Shown here: positions 6,513 through 13,134 of the stretch, in pieces
Layout: every line of letters starts with the position of its first letter
Numbering within the stretch: the stretch's first letter is position 1
Origin: Streptomyces sp. NRRL WC-3549
GTDB taxonomy: Bacteria; Actinomycetota; Actinomycetes; Streptomycetales; Streptomycetaceae
Length of the DNA stretch: 19,772 bases
Direction: 5' to 3'
Assembly (NCBI RefSeq): GCF_000721935.1
Contig: NZ_KL585389.1
Coordinates: forward strand, 8,163-27,934
Position numbers and translations under genes: made by a program
Notes under the pieces: generated by a model
Told to the model about the DNA's origin: nothing
Database searches by the model: none
Seen by the model: the letters and a program-made list of their open reading frames with translations, nothing else

Positions 6513-8306
6513 ATGGCACCGTCATCGGGGCACGTCATGCGACGCGCCCGTCACATCCTCTCCCTGCTGTCGTTGGGAGGCGTCCTGGCCGTGGGGATCG
6601 CCGTACCCGCGCACGCCGCGTCCGGCCCGGCGGACGGGCGCCGCGTCCTGGGCGCCGGCCGGCACGTCGACGCCCTCTACCCCGTCGTCGAGGACGGCGG
6701 CCTGGAGGTCCGCTCGCTGACCGCGGACGGGGAGGCCGATCCCGAGCAGTTGGTCCTGCACATACCTGACACCGCGTCATCGCGTATCGCGCTGCCGGAG
6801 GAGTACGGCTTCCTCGGCGAGCCGGGATCGGACGCGTGGCTGTCCTCCCAGACCCAGGACCCGTCCGTCGTCTGGCCCGGCTGGTCCTTCGAGGGCATCT
6901 CCGGCGGGGTGCTCAAGGGCACCGTCGCGATCGACCTCGAAGGCTTCTCGTACGCCGGTGAGGCGAGTTCACCCACCTTCGCGGTCACCCGGCCCGGTGG
7001 GTTCGGCAGCAAGAAGGTCAGTCAGCTGATCGTCCCCGGATCCGCCTTCACCGGTGTGTCCGGCGAAGTCGGGGCCCACACGCACGCCAACTGGGTCTTC
7101 ACGGACCAGGGCACCTACGACATCGACTTCCGGGTGCACGCCACGCTCGCCGACGGCAAGGCCGTCGAGGACAGCGCCACCGTCCGCTTCGTCGTCGGCC
7201 CGGTCCCCGACGCGCAGAAGGCGCCGGCCCCCCGGAAGATCCGGCACTACAGCGAGTCGGCGGACGGTCTGGTCCTCACACCCGACAAGGTGGACGCGGA
7301 GTACTTCGTCGGCCAGACCGTCAACGTCACGGCCGCGTGGAAGGCGGCCGGCGAGGACGCCGGATACCGCTGGTTCCTGAAGAAGAAGGGGGAGCCCCGC
7401 TTCACCGAGGTCCCCGAGCAGGACTCGTCGACCTACACGGCCAAACCGGACCGCGTACTCGACGGCGCTCAGCTGTACGCCGAGCTCGTCCAGGACGGTG
7501 AGACCGTCAAGACGTCCGAGCCGACCACGCTGCACGTACAGGCGCACGAGCCCACGACCCGGCTCACGGTGAGCGCCGACCACCCGGAGTACCGGGTGGG
7601 GGACACGGCGCGCTTCACCTCGAAGCAGGCTCCGCGGACCGACGACGAGCACTACCACTGGTACCTCAAGCGGCAGGGCGAGACCGCGTACGCGTGGATC
7701 GAGGAGTCCAGGCTCGCGGACCAGGAACTGCCCGTGACGGCCGGCCTCCACGGCGCCCAGATCGTGGCACGCCTCTTCGACGCCGACCACGCCGTCCTCG
7801 CCGAGTCCGCGCCCCTCACGTTGTCCGTCAAGGGCAGGAGCGGCGACGCCCCCGCCGTCACCGCGACGGTCGAACAGGACGCGGAGGAGCATGCGGCGGG
7901 CCGGCGGGCCGTGTTCACCGCACAGGTGGACGGCGCGGACGGGGACCACTCCGTCTCCTGGTACGTCCGGAAGAGCGCGGAGAACCCGTTCACCAGGATC
8001 GAGGGCGCCCAGGGCAGGACGATGGAACGCGCTGTCCCCGCCGACTGGGACGGAGCGCAGATCATGGCCTCGGTGACCGGCGGCGACGGACAGGTGCTGG
8101 CCGAGGGCACGGTACCCGTGGTGAAGGTGACGCCGGCCGGGAAGCCGTCCGCCGCGGCCGAGGACGAGGCCGCGTCGTCCGGCGCGACGGTGTGGTGGAT
8201 CGCGGGGAGCGCCGCGGCGCTCCTGGCCGTCCTCGCGGCGGCGGTCCTGGTGCGCCGCCGGGGGCGGAGTGACGGTGTTCCGGCCACCGGTGACGAACAA
8301 GGCTGA
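6513..8306 (+). CDS. Membrane-anchored surface protein: anchor-M domain plus three Ig-like repeats
   Basis: This is a 597-residue secreted protein. It has a signal peptide (about 9-36, ending AHA), one choice-of-anchor M domain (about 44-230) with RHVD 50-53, FLGEPG near 100, WPGW 121-124 and HTHANW 189-194, then three related Ig-like repeats (about 262-343, 350-440 and 446-540), each with a Y/W-x-W-[FY]-[LV]-[KR]-K type core strand and a DGAQ/HGAQ turn. A C-terminal membrane helix (about 558-580) and an RRR stop-transfer tail follow. There is no LPxTG/LAxTG motif, so it is membrane- rather than wall-anchored. The ATG at 6513 follows GGAAGGA; ATG at 6537 is an alternative. It matches the architecture of TIGR03773 (recalled). 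The repeats probably extend the metal-handling domain through the peptidoglycan. Confidence 0.85.
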   Translation: MAPSSGHVMRRARHILSLLSLGGVLAVGIAVPAHAASGPADGRRVLGAGRHVDALYPVVEDGGLEVRSLTADGEADPEQLVLHIPDTASSRIALPEEYGFLGEPGSDAWLSSQTQDPSVVWPGWSFEGISGGVLKGTVAIDLEGFSYAGEASSPTFAVTRPGGFGSKKVSQLIVPGSAFTGVSGEVGAHTHANWVFTDQGTYDIDFRVHATLADGKAVEDSATVRFVVGPVPDAQKAPAPRKIRHYSESADGLVLTPDKVDAEYFVGQTVNVTAAWKAAGEDAGYRWFLKKKGEPRFTEVPEQDSSTYTAKPDRVLDGAQLYAELVQDGETVKTSEPTTLHVQAHEPTTRLTVSADHPEYRVGDTARFTSKQAPRTDDEHYHWYLKRQGETAYAWIEESRLADQELPVTAGLHGAQIVARLFDADHAVLAESAPLTLSVKGRSGDAPAVTATVEQDAEEHAAGRRAVFTAQVDGADGDHSVSWYVRKSAENPFTRIEGAQGRTMERAVPADWDGAQIMASVTGGDGQVLAEGTVPVVKVTPAGKPSAAAEDEAASSGATVWWIAGSAAALLAVLAAAVLVRRRGRSDGVPATGDEQG

Positions 8307-8352
8307 CACGAGCGTCTCCTGACGCGACAGCCGGCGGTCGCTGCCCGGTCCA

Positions 8353-8392
8353 CGGCGGCCACCCCGCTGACGAGGCCGAGCGGTGGCCGCCG
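8353..8392 (+). terminator. Probable terminator of the Ig-repeat gene
   Basis: CGGCGGCCACC (8353-8363) pairs with GGTGGCCGCCG (8382-8392): a perfect 11-bp stem, extended inside the loop by GCT/AGC past a 2-nt bulge. It lies about 47 nt after the stop codon. Confidence 0.55.
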
Positions 8393-8400
8393 GGCGCGCC

Positions 8401-8444
8401 GCACCCGGCGGCGGCGACGTGTTCCCCGGTCGCCGCCGCGGTGC
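8401..8444 (+). terminator. Second hairpin after the Ig-repeat gene
   Basis: An 11-bp GC stem (GCGGCGGCGAC with GTCGCCGCCGC) is extended by GCACC/GGTGC past a 2-nt bulge. It follows the first hairpin directly, giving a tandem terminator. Confidence 0.45.
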
Positions 8445-8820
8445 GGTGGGCGTGGCCCGGGGCAGAGGGCACAGGCGTACGACGGTGCCGGCGTGGTCGC
8501 CATCGAGGCCGAGGCGCAGACCGTGCGGGGCGAGGGCCGGTCCGTGGTGGACGGGGCCGGTTTCCGGTGGGCGGGACCTGATCGTTCTTCGGGGCACCGC
8601 CGTCGCCCCATGGCGTGGCGCCAACGCGAGGTCCTGACCGCATCGCCGGAGCTCGCGGACGGCCCGGCCCCGGCCGCCCGCGCCTCGGCCCCGAGGCGGC
8701 CGGTCCGGCCCGGCGGCGAGGGTGTTGACCAGGGGTGGTGCGGCCCTCAGCCCGAGGCTGCGGCGGATCCGAGGGGCCGGGAGGCGGGAGGGGGAGGCGG
8801 ACGTCCGGGCGGGTTTCCCA
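8445..8820. other. Gene-less interval before the glycosidase promoter
   Basis: Open frames cross this stretch on both strands, but none has a ribosome binding site, a recognisable domain or typical Streptomyces codon bias. I see no RNA gene or repeat. It may contain decayed coding sequence, but I cannot identify a parent gene. Confidence 0.5.
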
Positions 8821-8824
8821 TATG

Positions 8825-8836
8825 TGGTCCATACCA
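8825..8836. promoter_or_regulatory. DasR-like operator (dre-like palindrome)
   Basis: TGGTCCATACCA is an inverted repeat (TGGT-N4-ACCA) differing at two positions from the core TGGTCTAGACCA of sites bound by DasR, the GntR-family regulator of N-acetylglucosamine and chitin metabolism in Streptomyces. It ends 5 nt before the -35 box. Promoters of Streptomyces chitinase genes carry similar elements in this position. The regulator is inferred. Confidence 0.55.
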
Positions 8837-8841
8837 AGCTC

Positions 8842-8870
8842 TTGACACGGATATCGTTCACTTCTTAAAT
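8842..8870 (+). promoter_or_regulatory. Promoter of the GH16-GH18 gene
   Basis: A consensus -35 TTGACA (8842-8847), a 17-bp spacer and -10 TTAAAT (8865-8870). Transcription would start near 8877, giving a leader of about 137 nt. This is the strongest sigma-70-type promoter in the window. Confidence 0.75.
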
Positions 8871-8882
8871 CGCGTAGTGAAC
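8856..8882. promoter_or_regulatory. Inverted repeat over the -10 and start site
   Basis: GTTCACT (8856-8862) and AGTGAAC (8876-8882) form perfect 7-bp arms around a 13-bp spacer that contains the -10 box. The position fits a repressor operator distinct from the DasR-like site. The protein that binds it is unknown; ROK- or LacI-type sugar repressors are possible. Confidence 0.5.
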
Positions 8883-9013
8883 TAAGTGCGCAGGGTGAGT
8901 CGCCACTCGCCCGTCCCGCACGGCGAGATCTTCGCGCAGCCCCGCACCGCCCCCGCGCCCGTCATGCGTCAGCCATGCCGGGCTTCAAGTTGTCATGTCT
9001 ATGAAGGGCAACC

Positions 9014-11188
9014 ATGGACTCCCCACGTCTGTCCGGACGCCTGCTCCTCTCGCTCGCCTCGGTGCTCGCTCTCGCCACACTGGCCACCGGGCCGGCGCAG
9101 GGCGCACCCGTCCCCGCCGAGGCCCCCGCGCGCACCGCCGCCGCGGCGGCGCCGGCCGCCGTCACCTTCGCCGACGAGTTCGACGGCCCCGCCGGCTCCG
9201 CCGTCGACGGCGGCAGATGGCAGATCGAGACCGGCGACAACGTCAACAACCACGAGCGGCAGTACTACACCGCCGGAAACAACAACGCCGCCCTCGACGG
9301 CCAGGGCCATCTGGTCATCACCGCGCGCAAGGAGAACCCGGGTAACTACCAGTGCTGGTACGGGCGGTGCGAGTACACCTCGGCGCGGCTGAACACGGCC
9401 GGGAAGTTCACCACCACCTACGGCCGCGTCGAGGCACGGATGAAGATCCCGCGCGGGCAGGGCATCTGGCCCGCGTTCTGGATGCTCGGCAACGACATCG
9501 GCCAGGTCGGATGGCCCAACTCCGGCGAGATCGACATCATGGAGAACGTCGGCTTCGAGCCCGGGACCGTCCACGGCACCCTGCACGGCCCCGGCTACTC
9601 CGGCAGCGACGGCATAGGCGCCGGGTACAGCCTGCCCGGCGGGCAGGCGTTCGCCGACGCGTTCCACACCTTCGCCGTGGACTGGAGCCCCAACGCGATC
9701 ACCTGGTCCGTCGACGGAACCGTCTACCAGCGGCGCACCCCCGCCGACCTGGGCGGGCGGCAGTGGGTCTTCGACAAGCCGTTCTTCGTGATCCTCAACC
9801 TCGCGGTCGGCGGCTACTGGCCGGGCGACCCGGACGGCAGCACGCCGCTGCCCCAGCAACTCGTCGTCGACTACGTCCGCGTCAGCTCCGACACCGGGCA
9901 GCCGGGCGGTGGCGGGGGACCCATCACGGGCCTGGGCGGCAAGTGCGTGGACGTGGCGGCGGCCGGTACGGCCAACGGTACGGCGGTGCAGCTGTACGAC
10001 TGCAACGGGACGGCGGCGCAGCAGTGGTCGGTCGGCGGTGACGGGACGATCCGGGCACTGGGCAAGTGCCTTGACGTGGCGTCGGGTGGTACGGCGAACG
10101 GTACGCAGGTGCAGTTGTGGGAGTGCAACGGTTCGGCGGCGCAGCAGTGGGCGACGCCGGCCGCCCGGGACATCGTGAACCCGCAGGCGGACAAGTGCCT
10201 GGACGCGACGGGCAACAGCTCGGCCAACGGCACCCGCCTCCAGATCTGGACCTGCACCGGCGCCGCCAACCAGAAGTGGACCGCGCCGGGCGGCGGCGGC
10301 ACCACACCCCCCGCACCGGGCGCCATGGCCGTGGCCCCGTACCTCTACAACGGCTGGGGCAGCCCGCCCAGCCCCACCACCGTCATGAACGCGACGGGCG
10401 TCAAGTGGTTCACGCTCGCCTTCGTCCTCAGCAACGGATACTGCAACCCGCAGTGGGACGGCGGGCGGCCCCTGACCGGAGGCGTCGACCAGCAGACGAT
10501 CAACACCGTACGGTCGGCCGGCGGCGACGTCATCCCGTCCTTCGGCGGCTGGAGCGGCAACAAGCTGGAGAGTTCCTGTTCCAGCGCGGGTGAGCTGGCC
10601 GCCGCGTACCAGAAGGTCATCGACGCCTACGGCCTCAAGGCCATCGACATCGACATCGAGGCCGCGGCGTACGACAGTCCCGTGGTCCAGCAGCGCACGG
10701 TCGACGCGCTGAAGACGGTCAAGGCGGCCAACCCCGGGATCAAGGTGTACGTCACCTTCGGCACCGGCCAGAACGGCCCGGACTCCAGCCTGATCGGCAA
10801 GGCGGCGGCCTCCGGGCTCACCGTGGACAGCTGGACGATCATGCCGTTCAACTTCGGTGGCGTCGGCCAGGACATGGGGCAGCTCACCGTCCGGGCCGCG
10901 GAGGGCCTCAAGACCGCGGTCAAGAACGCCTACGGCTACTCGGACGACCAGGCCTACCGGCACACCGGGATCTCCTCGATGAACGGCGTCACCGACAACA
11001 ACGAGACGGTGACCGTGGCCGACTTCCGCACCATCCTCGGCTATGCGCAGCAGCGCCACCTCGCCCGGCTGACCTTCTGGTCCGTCAACCGCGACCGCCC
11101 CTGCACCGGCGGTGGAGCCGACACCTGCTCGGGGGTCTCCCAGCAGCCGTGGGACTTCACCCGGGTCCTCGCCCAGTACAACGGCTGA
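9014..11188 (+). CDS. Secreted bifunctional glycosidase: GH16 + ricin-type CBM + GH18
   Basis: This 724-residue enzyme has a signal peptide (about 1-30, ending AQG). A GH16 domain (about 50-290) carries the motif GEIDIMEN (171-178), with predicted nucleophile Glu172 and acid/base Glu177, typical of bacterial beta-1,3-glucanases. A CBM13/ricin beta-trefoil (about 303-424) has three QxW-type repeats (QQW 336-338, QQW 377-379, QKW 420-422). A GH18 chitinase-like domain (about 438-722) has SFGG (509-512) and IDIDIE with catalytic-position Glu549. GH18 usually reads DxxDxDxE; here the first Asp is Lys542, and the MxYD-like region is MPFNFG with Asn613. ATG at 9014 follows AAGGG and begins the signal peptide; ATG at 9001 is out of frame. 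The likely role is lysis of fungal walls, which contain beta-1,3-glucan and chitin. Activity of the GH18 part is less certain than that of GH16. Confidence 0.9.
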   Translation: MDSPRLSGRLLLSLASVLALATLATGPAQGAPVPAEAPARTAAAAAPAAVTFADEFDGPAGSAVDGGRWQIETGDNVNNHERQYYTAGNNNAALDGQGHLVITARKENPGNYQCWYGRCEYTSARLNTAGKFTTTYGRVEARMKIPRGQGIWPAFWMLGNDIGQVGWPNSGEIDIMENVGFEPGTVHGTLHGPGYSGSDGIGAGYSLPGGQAFADAFHTFAVDWSPNAITWSVDGTVYQRRTPADLGGRQWVFDKPFFVILNLAVGGYWPGDPDGSTPLPQQLVVDYVRVSSDTGQPGGGGGPITGLGGKCVDVAAAGTANGTAVQLYDCNGTAAQQWSVGGDGTIRALGKCLDVASGGTANGTQVQLWECNGSAAQQWATPAARDIVNPQADKCLDATGNSSANGTRLQIWTCTGAANQKWTAPGGGGTTPPAPGAMAVAPYLYNGWGSPPSPTTVMNATGVKWFTLAFVLSNGYCNPQWDGGRPLTGGVDQQTINTVRSAGGDVIPSFGGWSGNKLESSCSSAGELAAAYQKVIDAYGLKAIDIDIEAAAYDSPVVQQRTVDALKTVKAANPGIKVYVTFGTGQNGPDSSLIGKAAASGLTVDSWTIMPFNFGGVGQDMGQLTVRAAEGLKTAVKNAYGYSDDQAYRHTGISSMNGVTDNNETVTVADFRTILGYAQQRHLARLTFWSVNRDRPCTGGGADTCSGVSQQPWDFTRVLAQYNG

Positions 11189-11189
11189 A

Positions 11190-11209
11190 CCGCCCCGCCC
11201 TCGGGGCGG
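11190..11209 (+). terminator. Short hairpin right after the glycosidase stop
   Basis: CCGCCCCG (11190-11197) pairs with CGGGGCGG (11202-11209) around a CCCT loop, one base after the stop codon. It precedes a much stronger hairpin. Confidence 0.5.
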
Positions 11210-11216
11210 GTACGGC

Positions 11217-11252
11217 GGAGGCGCCGGCCGTGTGACGACGGCCGGCGCCTCC
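11217..11252. terminator. Bidirectional terminator between convergent genes
   Basis: GGAGGCGCCGGCCGT (11217-11231) pairs perfectly with ACGGCCGGCGCCTCC (11238-11252): a 15-bp stem with a 6-nt loop. It lies between the glycosidase gene and the oppositely oriented transporter gene (stop at 11286) and can serve both. Confidence 0.8.
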
Positions 11253-11285
11253 TGGGTTCGTGCGGCCAAGGCCCCGGACACCGGG

Positions 11286-12323
11286 TCAGGCCTCCTCGGC
11301 CGCGGTGACCGGGGCGGCGCCGGTCCGGGCCCGTCCGGGCTGCCGGCGCCGGAAGCCGTGGGACATCCAGGCGGCGACCAGGGCGCCCGAGATGTTGTGC
11401 CAGACGGAGAACACGGCCGCGGGCAGGGCCGCGAGCGGGCTGAAGTGCGCAGTCGCCAGCGAGGCGGCGAGCCCGGAGTTCTGCATACCGACCTCGAACG
11501 CCATGGCCCGGCTCGCCGGCCGCCCGAGCCCGGTGACCTTGCCCGCTCCGTAACCGAGGGCGAGGCCGAGCCCGTTGTGCAGCACGACGGCGACCAGCAC
11601 GCTGAAGGCGGCCGACTTGATGGTGTCGGCGCTGCCCGCCACCACGGCGCAGACGATGGCGGCCACGGCCAGCGAGGACAGCCACGGCATCACCCCCAGC
11701 ACCCGGTCGATCACCTTGCCCGCGACCAGCCGCACGACCAGGCCGCCGATCACCGGGAGCAGGACGGTCTTGAGGATGTCGGCCATCATGGAACCGGCGT
11801 CCACCGGCAGGTAGGCACCGGCCAGCAGCAGGGTCAGCGGCGGCGTCACCAGGGGCGCGAGCACCGTCGATACGGTGGCGACCGAGACGGACAACGCCAC
11901 GTCACCCCGCGCCAGGAAGGTCACCACGTTCGACGCCGTACCGCTCGGGGCGCAGCCGACCAGGATCACGCCGGCGGCCAACTGGGGCGGCAGTCCGAGC
12001 GCGTGGGCGATGATCCAGCCGAGACCCGGCATGATCACGTAGTGCGCGACCAGCCCGATCGCGACGGCCCAGGGGCGCTTCGCGACCCCCTTGAAATCGA
12101 GCGGGGTCATCGTCAGCCCCATGCAGAACATGACGACGCCCAGCAGGTACGGCACCGACCCCGTCCAGCCCGCGAACGTCGCGGGCGTGAGGAGTCCGGC
12201 CACGCCCGCGACGAGGACGAGGACGGGGAACACGGTCACGGCGAGCCGTGCCGCCTTGTCGTCGGACCCCGGTTGGTCAGGGGTTGTCTGTTCGGTTCGC
12301 ACAGCCGCGATGAGACGCCGCAC
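11286..12323 (-). CDS. Bile acid:sodium symporter (BASS) family transporter
   Basis: This 345-residue membrane protein has about nine to ten hydrophobic helices and the BASS-family hallmarks GCAPSGTASN (about 124-133, in the first crossover region) and FEVGMQNSGLA (about 282-292, in the second). Bacterial BASS members such as PanS move organic anions, for example ketopantoate, with sodium; the substrate here cannot be told from sequence. The GTG start at 12323 has only a weak G-rich sequence upstream, and a start further in at a nearby GTG is possible, since the first 20 residues are polar. The tail (about 320-345) is Arg/Ala-rich. The gene has its own upstream gap and a shared terminator downstream. 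Confidence 0.87.
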   Translation of the reverse strand: MRRLIAAVRTEQTTPDQPGSDDKAARLAVTVFPVLVLVAGVAGLLTPATFAGWTGSVPYLLGVVMFCMGLTMTPLDFKGVAKRPWAVAIGLVAHYVIMPGLGWIIAHALGLPPQLAAGVILVGCAPSGTASNVVTFLARGDVALSVSVATVSTVLAPLVTPPLTLLLAGAYLPVDAGSMMADILKTVLLPVIGGLVVRLVAGKVIDRVLGVMPWLSSLAVAAIVCAVVAGSADTIKSAAFSVLVAVVLHNGLGLALGYGAGKVTGLGRPASRAMAFEVGMQNSGLAASLATAHFSPLAALPAAVFSVWHNISGALVAAWMSHGFRRRQPGRARTGAAPVTAAEEA

Positions 12324-12352
12324 AGCCCGGCCCCCGCAAACCCGTCTCGTTA

Positions 12353-12365
12353 TGTGGTCACTACA
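12353..12365. promoter_or_regulatory. Near-palindrome before the BASS gene
   Basis: TGTGGTCACTACA is nearly symmetric, with its arms TGTxGT/ACxACA matching. It lies 30 bp upstream of the transporter start, in a promoter-like AT-richer stretch. This spacing would suit a GntR-type operator, but the binder is unknown. Confidence 0.3.
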
Positions 12366-12425
12366 CCCATCCGCTGTCGTACCGGGACACGGCCCCGGTG
12401 CCCGCCCGCCCCCTGCCCGAGGCCG

Positions 12426-12812
12426 TCAGGGCCGGTGGCGGAGGGGGTGGCCGGCGGGAACCTCGGTCAGCACGATGCGGTGGCCGTCAGGATCGGCGAT
12501 CCACATCTCGATGAGGCCCCAGGGTTCCCGCACCGGCGGTCGCAGCACCCGCGTACCACGTGCCGACAGCTCGGCATGGGCCGCCGCGCAGTCGGCGACC
12601 TGCATCCACAGCCGCAGCGTCGGTGTCGGGGCCTCGTCGGACCGCCCCGACACCTCCAGGAAGCCGCCGCCGAGGAAGTAGACCGTCCCCCGCTCCGGAC
12701 CGGTGCCGAACTCGCGGTACACCGCCAGCCCGAGGGCCTCGCCGTAGAAGGCCCGAGAGGCCTCCGGATCGCGGGGACGCAGGAGTACGCGGCTGCTCAG
12801 TACGTGCACCAT
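12426..12812 (-). CDS. VOC (glyoxalase/bleomycin-resistance superfamily) protein
   Basis: This 128-residue single-domain protein carries two beta-alpha-beta-beta-beta units. It opens with SRVLLRPRDPEASRAFYGEALGL-like signature elements (strand, then a helix containing RAFYGEALGL) and ends with PWGLIEMWIADPDGHRIVLTE, typical of the VOC metal site (Glu before the DPDG turn). Such proteins may be glyoxalase I-like lyases, dioxygenases or drug-binding proteins; the reaction cannot be assigned. The ATG at 12812 matches the usual family start. The gene lies between the ferredoxin gene and the BASS transporter, on the same strand but with gaps of about 94 and 102 bp, so co-transcription is not assured. 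Confidence 0.85.
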   Translation of the reverse strand: MVHVLSSRVLLRPRDPEASRAFYGEALGLAVYREFGTGPERGTVYFLGGGFLEVSGRSDEAPTPTLRLWMQVADCAAAHAELSARGTRVLRPPVREPWGLIEMWIADPDGHRIVLTEVPAGHPLRHRP

Positions 12813-12858
12813 GCCGCGACCCTACGCCGGTACCTCCTTTCCGGAGTGCCGCCGCACC

Positions 12859-12892
12859 CGGGGAGCGGGTCCGCCCGCCCGGGAGCTCCCCG
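12859..12892 (-). terminator. Hairpin after the P450-ferredoxin pair
   Basis: CGGGGAGC (12859-12866) pairs with GCTCCCCG (12885-12892), an 8-bp stem with an 18-nt G/C-rich loop. It lies 15 nt downstream of the ferredoxin stop on the minus strand and before the VOC gene. Confidence 0.4.
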
Positions 12893-12906
12893 CGGTCCCG
12901 GCCGGC

Positions 12907-13134
12907 TCAGGGACGCGGCCCGATCAGCTCGTCCCCCTCACGCACCAGGATCGCCGCCGCCGGGCACGAGTCCGCGGCGTCCAGCGCGCGCTCGTCCGGG
13001 GGGATCCGGTGGCGCAGGGGCTTCGCCCGGTCCTCGTCGTCCAGGCCGTAGAGCTCGGGCGCGATCCCGGCGCACATGCCCGAGCCCATGCACAGGCCCC
13101 GGTCCACCTCGGTCGTCCAGGACACCGTGCTCAC
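12907..13134 (-). CDS. [3Fe-4S] ferredoxin, partner of the P450
   Basis: A 75-residue small acidic ferredoxin. The cluster ligands are seen as CMGSGMC (Cys-x5-Cys) near residues 15-21 and a later DSCPAAAI Cys-Pro. The middle cysteine of the usual CxxCxxC is absent (Gly), as in [3Fe-4S] ferredoxins of actinobacterial P450 systems. It should pass electrons from a ferredoxin reductase to the P450 encoded immediately upstream. The GTG start at 13134 overlaps the P450 stop (GTGA), implying coupled translation and near-equal expression. A longer open frame begins at 13185, but its extra 17 residues lie inside the P450 gene and resemble no ferredoxin. Confidence 0.88.
   Translation of the reverse strand: MSTVSWTTEVDRGLCMGSGMCAGIAPELYGLDDEDRAKPLRHRIPPDERALDAADSCPAAAILVREGDELIGPRP

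Noticed and set aside
8493..8885. Small plus-strand open frame before the glycosidase
   Set aside because: No ribosome binding site, no domain, and it runs through the DasR-like site and promoter.
9001..9013. ATG at 9001 as start of the glycosidase
   Set aside because: Out of frame with the signal peptide; the sequence around it supplies the ribosome binding site for 9014.
9909..10260. Tandem DNA repeats as a CRISPR or mobile repeat array
   Set aside because: The similarity reflects the three homologous ricin-type repeats of the protein; units are diverged and in frame.
8999..11281. Minus-strand open frame of 760 codons over the glycosidase
   Set aside because: The plus strand encodes clear GH16, CBM13 and GH18 motifs; the antisense frame is low-complexity.
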